From Platynereis dumerilii (Eukaryota > Annelida > Polychaeta > Phyllodocida > Nereididae): DNA of 64,000 nt. Location of the stretch: the NCBI GenBank assembly GCA_026936325.1, contig JAPTHN010000008.1, forward strand, positions 19,597,259 to 19,661,258, in the 5' to 3' direction. A program made the translations under genes and the position numbers. The notes under the pieces were generated by a model. The model saw only the letters and a program-made list of their open reading frames with translations, was not told the DNA's origin and did no database searches. Shown here piece by piece: positions 58,052-64,000 of the stretch. Position 1 is the first letter of the stretch. Every line of letters begins with the position of its first letter.

Positions 58052-58428
58052 AGACAGCTGGATGGTGTAGTGTTTCAGGTTCGCGCCTGCTCCGCTGAAG
58101 GTCTTTGCCTGCATGGGTTCGAACCCCTGGTGGGGAACCCAAAATTTTCAGCGGACCTTTATGAGCAAAATCCAAGCTGGATGTTGTTCGGATGAGACGT
58201 TAAATTGGCGGCCCCTTGTATCAGTGTCTGTGCTGGGCAAGTAAAAGATCCCTCACATGGGGTAAATGTGTAACATGTTGAGGACTCCCGCTCTCTCTCT
58301 CATCTCATCAATCAATCCTAGTGAGCGCCCAGAACTGGGCTTAGAGGGCTGCACTTACCATATCTATCTATCTATCTATCTATCTATAAACTGTAGAGGC
58401 AAAAAAAAAAAAAAAAAAAAAAAAAAAA
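58052..58428 (+). mobile_element. tRNA-headed SINE with Meta-like core
   Basis: The head contains an A-box-like GGATGGTGTAGTGTTT and the B box GGTTCGAACCC (58116-58126). The core GATGTTGTTCGGATGAGACG, then TTAAATTGGCGGCCCC, is followed by TGAGCGCCCAGAACTGGGCT and a TATC tail near 58361-58386. A 28-base A run closes at 58428. This is the fullest copy of the SINE also seen at 24050-24272 and 59285-59345. Confidence 0.8.
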
Positions 58429-59284
58429 CTGGTCACAAAGGAGATTGACGGCAGAAGATTCATACAACATTTTAGAATTGATTTATCTAACTACTAAATT
58501 CTTAGCAGAGTTTTCAGTTTTGAAAGTTAAATAATACAATGAGGCATTATGTATAATATAATACAATAATAATTTATTGTCACTTTAAAACTCAAAGAAC
58601 AGTTGACTTTTTGTTATACGATCAGCATATATCTTAAGCATAGCCATGAAATTTTGAAAGCAAAATGTATGATTTTATCTAATAAAAATGAGACATGCAC
58701 CTACGTCCATTGCCATACCTTACAACATAACAGCAATATGGACAGAGGGCATTAGAAGACACTATTGAAATATTCAGGTGTTTTTTTAGGGTGGTTAAGG
58801 TATGTATCCAAAATAAAATGGAAAACGCTAGGACCATTTGATCTAATTTTTTCTTCAGGCACAGATTATTCAGAAAGGTCACTCATGACAAATTTGTGTA
58901 GATAAAAGAAAGACATGGCCTAGATCAAGATAGAGAAACATATCCAATTATGATGTGAGTCTTTCAGTGCATCAGCCATATCGTGTAATCATAATCCAGA
59001 GTCGCTCTTTAGGAAGTGAGCTGTATCAGCTCATCTGACCATCTTCCCAATGAATGATGAAAATTCAGCAAGATGTTATCAATGGCTGTAGTATTTTTGC
59101 ACTGCAGAATGTTACTATCTCACATGATTAAGGCCCATAGATGTCAAAACGAATGACATACTGTAAGTGCTACATATATACCATCTGTCAGTGAATTTAT
59201 CAGTATATTTTTTATACTAACATCAATTTTCTTTTCCCTGTCAGACAAAGGATAAATGTCTTGGGCCAGAGAGACAGTAGGAGT
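58429..59284. other. AT-rich stretch, no gene seen
   Basis: No supported gene or element end was found. Confidence 0.35.
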
Positions 59285-59345
59285 AGATAGATAGTTATGG
59301 TATGTGCAGCCCTGTAATCCCGCTTCAGGGCCACAGCGTCCCTGA
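59285..59345 (-). mobile_element. SINE 3' end fragment, reversed
   Basis: GATAGATAGTTATGGTATGT, then GCAGCCCT and a CAGGGC hairpin, are the inverse of the 3' end of the 58052 SINE with a very short TATC tail. Confidence 0.6.
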
Positions 59346-60169
59346 ATAAAGTTTGGGGTTAAAAAAATTGAACAAATACACGACTAGCGCAGTGTGTCAG
59401 AAGATAATCAAGGGAACATTTTAAGACAAAAACGAAAAAAATCTGTCGGGAATTCTTTGAGATATGACAATTTTAAAACTTCGGTTATGCACACCATAAA
59501 TTTCATGCTTTAATGATCAGTAAAACCTTGTATATTGGTTTAAAAGTGAAGTTAAGATTGTAATATGTTGAGGCCAGTATTCACACATGGTTTCCAAAGT
59601 AATTGTTTTAGAAGTATGCAATTTTTATGTAAAATTGATTTTTGAGTGTGACAAACAACATCATTTCGAATTTTAAGATAAACTGACCCAAGAACTAATG
59701 AAAACAAATTAATTTTGTGTTGTTTTTCATAATGCTATATGGAACTACAGATTGGCATTTATCAAAGCTGTTTGAACTAAAAATATGCTTTTTCAGATAT
59801 TTTTTCAAGCTAAACGAATTAGTGGTAATTAACACAGTGAGAAAGATGATCTGATGATTTACGTTTGCATGTTATATGACAGTAGAATTATGTATGGCTC
59901 GGATAATCATATTGTCTCAAAAAGTGGTTGTTTAGTATAAGGAAGACTCATTACAGGGCAGCAAGATAGTTACTGTTAAAGATGTACAATTGGTAATTTA
60001 AAGTCATCATCTGCCACCTGAACCACAGAATACCATCAGCTCATGGCAGACTCAATTGCAGATAAGTTAATCACAGACACAACCAAATCACATGGTGACG
60101 TAGTTGTCAGCAGCCTTGAGATTCTGCTTATAATATTGTGGCCGAAAATTGTATCCTGAAGCATTGTGT
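59346..60169. other. AT-rich stretch, no gene seen
   Basis: No supported gene or element end was found. Confidence 0.35.
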
Positions 60170-60955
60170 GAATTTGTTGTCAGGCTCTGTTCTGCGCTGT
60201 TGACACTTTTTGACCTTTTATAACAGCTGATTTGAAGCAACATAATGTCATACAAGCTCCATCTAGTCCAACACTACTCAGCAAAATCTGAGTGAACCAG
60301 AATCTGGGTGACCTTTAGTAGACCCCAGATAAGCCTCTTGCTCCAACCTGTCTTGCAGACTTAGCGAAACCACACCATATCCTCAACAGATTTTTCACAA
60401 GCTGCAACAAAATTACAATCACAATGAATTACTTAAAAATGTAAACAAAGTAGTTGGATTCATAATTATTTGGAGCACCTCATATTTGCTAAGTACTTCC
60501 ATTTGCAATTAAAACGTGTCATGTACAACTCCCACTGGCAACTGCAATATGCAACGTCAACCCAACCACATCGGCACATCCCCCATTGCAACTTCGCTTA
60601 GCCTAACACAGACCAGGCCCACATTATAACCGCGTAACACTTGCTCAATAAGCAGCTGCATTAGGAGTATAACAGGGATGCCCTTTGCCCCCATGTTTAT
60701 TCATGTAGACCTCCATTATGCTGATATAGTTATCGCAGAACACTGAGAGCATGGAAGGTGACTATAGATGAACTGAATGTGCCCTGCAAGGTTGAAGCAT
60801 GAGAAACATGGTATTAAATCATCAGTAACAGTCGATTAATATTCACTACGAAAACATCAATTTTATAGGAAACTTGAGTATCATCCTATTTTTCATAGTA
60901 TATAAAGAGTTAAAACATAGTGAAATTATTTTAATTCCAGTAGCTTTTAACTATG
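60170..60955 (+). repeat. Family R repeat copy
   Basis: Matches 33570-33780 at its start and 45690-46290 thereafter. The matching sequence resumes at about 61335-61400 (ACAAATTGATGGAGGACAA, as at 44025). Confidence 0.65.
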
Positions 60956-60957
60956 TA

Positions 60958-61060
60958 CGAGGGGCGTTCAGAAAGTTCGAGGCTTCTTTTCATATGGACA
61001 TTTATTTTCAATCTAGAACTATGAATTTTTCACAGGGTAAAATTCAACATATATATATCT
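60958..61060 (+). mobile_element. Mariner-type transposon end
   Basis: TA followed by CGAGGGGCGTTCAGAAAGTT at 60956 is the classic terminal sequence of a mariner subfamily (known consensus near ACGAGGGGCGTTCAAAAAGT). No matching right end or transposase was found, so this is a fragment inserted in a family R copy. Confidence 0.7.
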
Positions 61061-61634
61061 AGGCATTCTCACTTCTGTAATCCTTCTAAGGGGACATTCT
61101 TAGTAGATTTCGTGCTCTGCAAGTGAATGGAACTAACATAAGTATCCATAAGTACTTATGTTTGGCTGTTGGTGGATTCTTAGGTGCGTTACAGTTGTCA
61201 TAAGCAGCCAAATACGCTGTAAGGAGCCATTTAAGGGGCCATAGCTACTAGTGTTAGTACCTAAGTAGCTCATAAGTGGGTTTTTCATGTCTTAGTAACC
61301 ACCTTAGTTCCCTTATCCTGAAAAACTTCATTACATACAATCTCACATTGTTAATTTAATGACAAATTGATGGAGGACAATGAAACAATGGTGTATTTCT
61401 AACATCTTGGCATGTATATAATATTTTTCATTATTTGACATGTTCACGAATTTGTGGAGGTGTAAAAACCAGTATGTACGAATTCGTAGACATGAAAAAA
61501 CGAGCATGGGTGCTCGTGTACATGTAAAAACTAACACTCGTGAATGTGCTTTATCATTCATTCGTGTATCTGCCAACACTAACATTCATGGAAGTGCCAT
61601 ATTCACTCTGGGACCACTGAGTACGGTATTTAAA
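61061..61634. other. Unassigned stretch
   Basis: Contains a small family R piece at 61335-61400 and nothing else supported. Confidence 0.35.
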
Positions 61635-61883
61635 TTTACCGTCTCCGAAAATGGCGTCCTCTAAATTTTCTGTCTGAAGCAAGGATTAAATTTTGCTGAG
61701 ATACAGTAAATAAAACCTTTGAGACAGTGGATTTTGCATGAAAATGAAAGATTTAGTGTCAGTGCTAAAGTAGCTACCTCAGTTTCGATGTCTAATAGTC
61801 TTGATTTTATGAATTGAGGGTGTGAAGTTCTGAAGCGAGAGACGGTAAATTCATCAGAGGGAGACGGTAAGAGGGAGACGGTA
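61635..61883. repeat. TTTACCGTCTC / GAGACGGTAA inverted words
   Basis: TTTACCGTCTC at about 61635 faces three copies of GAGACGGTAA at about 61841, 61861 and 61875. Another TTTACCGTCTC lies at the window end (about 63980). This is likely a small foldback-type element or a cluster of its ends. Confidence 0.5.
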
Positions 61884-61967
61884 ACTTTCGAGAGTTTAGC
61901 AATAAAACTGCCTTATTGGTGCCTTCAGAAAGATGACAGTTAAATAAATAGTGTTTTATCAAAAGCA

Positions 61968-62088
61968 GGATCGCCATAGGCACAGGAGACGGGGGGGGGG
62001 GGGGGGGGCTGCAACATTTTACCCAATATTTTGGTCAAACAATGTATTTGCGTATTCTCAGTCCCTCCCCCCCCCCGCTTCTATGGCA
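61968..62088. mobile_element. Small MITE with G-run and C-run
   Basis: GCCATAGGCACAGGAGACGG followed by about 18 G faces a C run followed by GCTTCTATGGC. It resembles the hAT-type element at 28724-28903 in its ends. Confidence 0.55.
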
Positions 62089-62429
62089 GATAGGCCTACA
62101 ACCCAGTCAACCAATTCAAATGTCATGTTTATTATTGAGCAGCTTTTACAAATTTTGTCTTCCATTTTTCCTGCAGTATAAACATATATGATAAAAGCCT
62201 TTTGAAGTGGCTCTCAATTTCCGGCAGTCATCTTACGTTGTTGAGACCTTCCCAACAGAATGTTCCTAAACCCTTGCATTTATATCTAAGTGATGTGTGG
62301 CCCCAAAATTTTCCAGAGTGCATCATTTCACACGAGCACTAAAAAAAGCTAGGCTGCTAGACTTTAGCTAGGTGATGAAGCTGTTTAGCCATATTCATTG
62401 TACTGCTCCAAAGTTGTTTAGCCAAATGC
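62089..62429. other. Unassigned stretch
   Basis: Nothing recognisable was found. Confidence 0.35.
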
Positions 62430-62760
62430 AGGGGCGGACTGGCCCTGAGGCTGAGGGGGGCCATTAGCAACCTTTAAAAATCGAATGATCAAAAATGATG
62501 TAAAAAGTTCAAAATCTAATTCAGGGCCTAAAATTTAGAAAAAAAATATTCAATTAAAAATTGACAAGCATAATAAACTGAAGTAAGCCCCCTCTCTCAG
62601 TTTTGGATCCACATGTGGTCCAATAGGAGGGGCCCTGATATTATGCTTGGACATTCAGAGAGCCTTCTTTCTTCAAAATAGTTTAGAAGGGCATGGGCCC
62701 CCTTCTGAATCCCCCACTGTCTACCCTTCAATTAACTATATCTTCTTCTTATCGTACAGA
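62430..62760 (+). mobile_element. Truncated GGCGGACT-ended element
   Basis: CAGGGGCGGACTGGCCC at about 62431 and the following 100 bases match the inverse of 40316 downward (the element nested at 39667-40316). Near 62690-62740, GGGCATGGGCCCCC and TTCAATTAACT match inner parts. The far end is missing. Confidence 0.65.
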
Positions 62761-64000
62761 AGTTTTTGCTTAATTTCATACTAGGCCTATATATATATTA
62801 TTCATATAATTTCATAGCATGTCATGCAGGTAAGAACCAACTAGGTTCTGCAATTGCAATGGATTTTTAAGTTTAAAACGTCAGAGCTCTTGACCAAATG
62901 ATAGAAATGAATAGTATTTTTTGTCTAATTTCTTTAGCCAGATCACAATTGTGTTAGCATTTTGCTATTTGGCTGATGGCCAGCTATACATGTAATCCCT
63001 ATGGCTGCATGGCAGCAAATGTTCAATGAACAACTTCTCATACCACGCAAATGTGGTTTTTCATGGCAGCCAGTAAAAACCCAATTTCAAAGTGTCAAAT
63101 ATTTCTTTTACTACAAAGTTTAATAAACCTTTCGCAGCCTGACTCCTTGAGCCAGTGCTCGTGTGAATACGTGTTAACTTGTGCTCCACAAATTTTACAA
63201 AAATTCTTAGAGATCCACAGGCTTGCAATTTTATTTGGCCAGGCGCATAGATTTTTCATCATTTTTTTAGGGGGGGGGGGCTTATTTTGGTGAATGCAAG
63301 AAATTCCCCCAGGATCTACGCCCCTGTATTTGGCAACAGACAAAAATGCTCTGAGGCTGCAGTATCAGGCCATATATGGTAATGGATATCTGGCTCATCA
63401 GGACTGTATGCCTGTAAATGGTGAGTGCCACCTTTACAAGCCTTTTTATGATCACTTCACATTGATACTTTGTCTTCAAGTTGGTACTTCTGTCTGGAAC
63501 TGCATGCATGTTGGCGATGTATAAGATGTAACACTCAGTTTGCAATGCTATTGATGATGATAATTATGATTATAAGTTTTTACAATGGCAAGAAATAAGA
63601 TTTAGTATGCCTGGAGGGGGGCAGGGTGGGCGTATTGATGTGTATTATTGACCAAAAGGGGATAATATTGCATGCCTAAGTCGGACACTTGAATTTTAAA
63701 CATGCAGTATCTTAACATTTTAAAAAGGTGACATCTTGCTTGATCTAGACCTATAAGTTACAGAAAATCAACGAGGACCTTGACCATTTTCACTGACAGA
63801 AAATAACCTGGCAAAAACACGGAATAAATGTTATTTAATTAATCATAATAAGGCATGGTATATCTTTGAAAGGGAGAATTGTTTGCTTAAATGATTCATA
63901 TAGGCCTAGATAGTATCCTCCTGCGCCCACATGTCTATAGAATGGCTGTACCTTGTGAAAATAAACTTTTAATGCTGAATTTACCGTCTCTCTGAATAAA
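62761..64000. other. Unassigned end of window with a lone transposon end
   Basis: CCCCAGGATCTACGCCCCTG at about 63307-63326 has the form of a hAT-type terminal repeat, but its partner was not found. No gene is supported in the last 1.2 kb. Confidence 0.35.

Noticed and set aside
58401-58428. Poly(A) tail of a processed pseudogene
   Set aside because: The preceding sequence is a SINE with a TATC tail. No host mRNA-like sequence was seen.

Overview
The window reads as non-coding-rich genomic DNA of a marine invertebrate animal. Genes have introns with GT/AG borders, poly(A) signals follow the coding ends, and most of the sequence is AT-rich interspersed repeat. The short motif AGGCCTA recurs, tRNA-headed SINEs carry a Meta-type core, CR1/L2-like LINEs end in short tandem repeats, and a secreted cyclase-family enzyme is present. 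Together these suggest a non-vertebrate deuterostome, perhaps an echinoderm. The species assignment is inference. No rRNA, CRISPR array, LTR element or viral gene was seen.

Only a few host-gene signals are convincing. The best is a two-exon gene on the + strand at 14847-16243, which encodes a 274-residue secreted protein of the cyclase / kynurenine-formamidase-like family with its metal-binding HxxxHxD motif. An inverted copy of its first exon lies at 8066-8298, with one premature stop and an intact splice donor. On the - strand at about 21800-23090 there is a candidate small secreted-peptide gene: TATA box, signal-peptide exon, conserved last exon and poly(A) signal. A decayed paralogue of its last exon lies at 26482-26718. 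A set of weak exon-like blocks at 2666-6325 may be the remains of another gene.

Everything else is mobile DNA and its debris. Three 5'-truncated CR1/L2-like LINEs are present (18307-21177, 49089-50016, 53577-54344), each ending in a different microsatellite. The first has a 740-codon reverse-transcriptase frame that is still open. At least five SINE pieces occur. About twenty-five non-autonomous DNA transposons or foldback elements can be outlined, many with clear target-site duplications: TA, TTAA, 6 bp or 8 bp. They include a three-level nest at 39581-40558, a 1.6 kb near-palindrome at 34090-35724, and an element made of six consecutive hairpins at 50371-51459.

The most unusual pattern is an architecture shared by unrelated families. 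The arms are built from many copies of one short 'word' (AAAACGCCTAC, GTCCAGGAC, CGTACG, GTTGGGCCA, GGGACCGATGGGCCA, GAGACGGTAA and others), forward in the left arm and reverse-complemented in the right. From about 33.5 kb to 61.4 kb the background is an old non-coding repeat family in several fragmentary copies. These copies provide empty sites against which later insertions can be dated.
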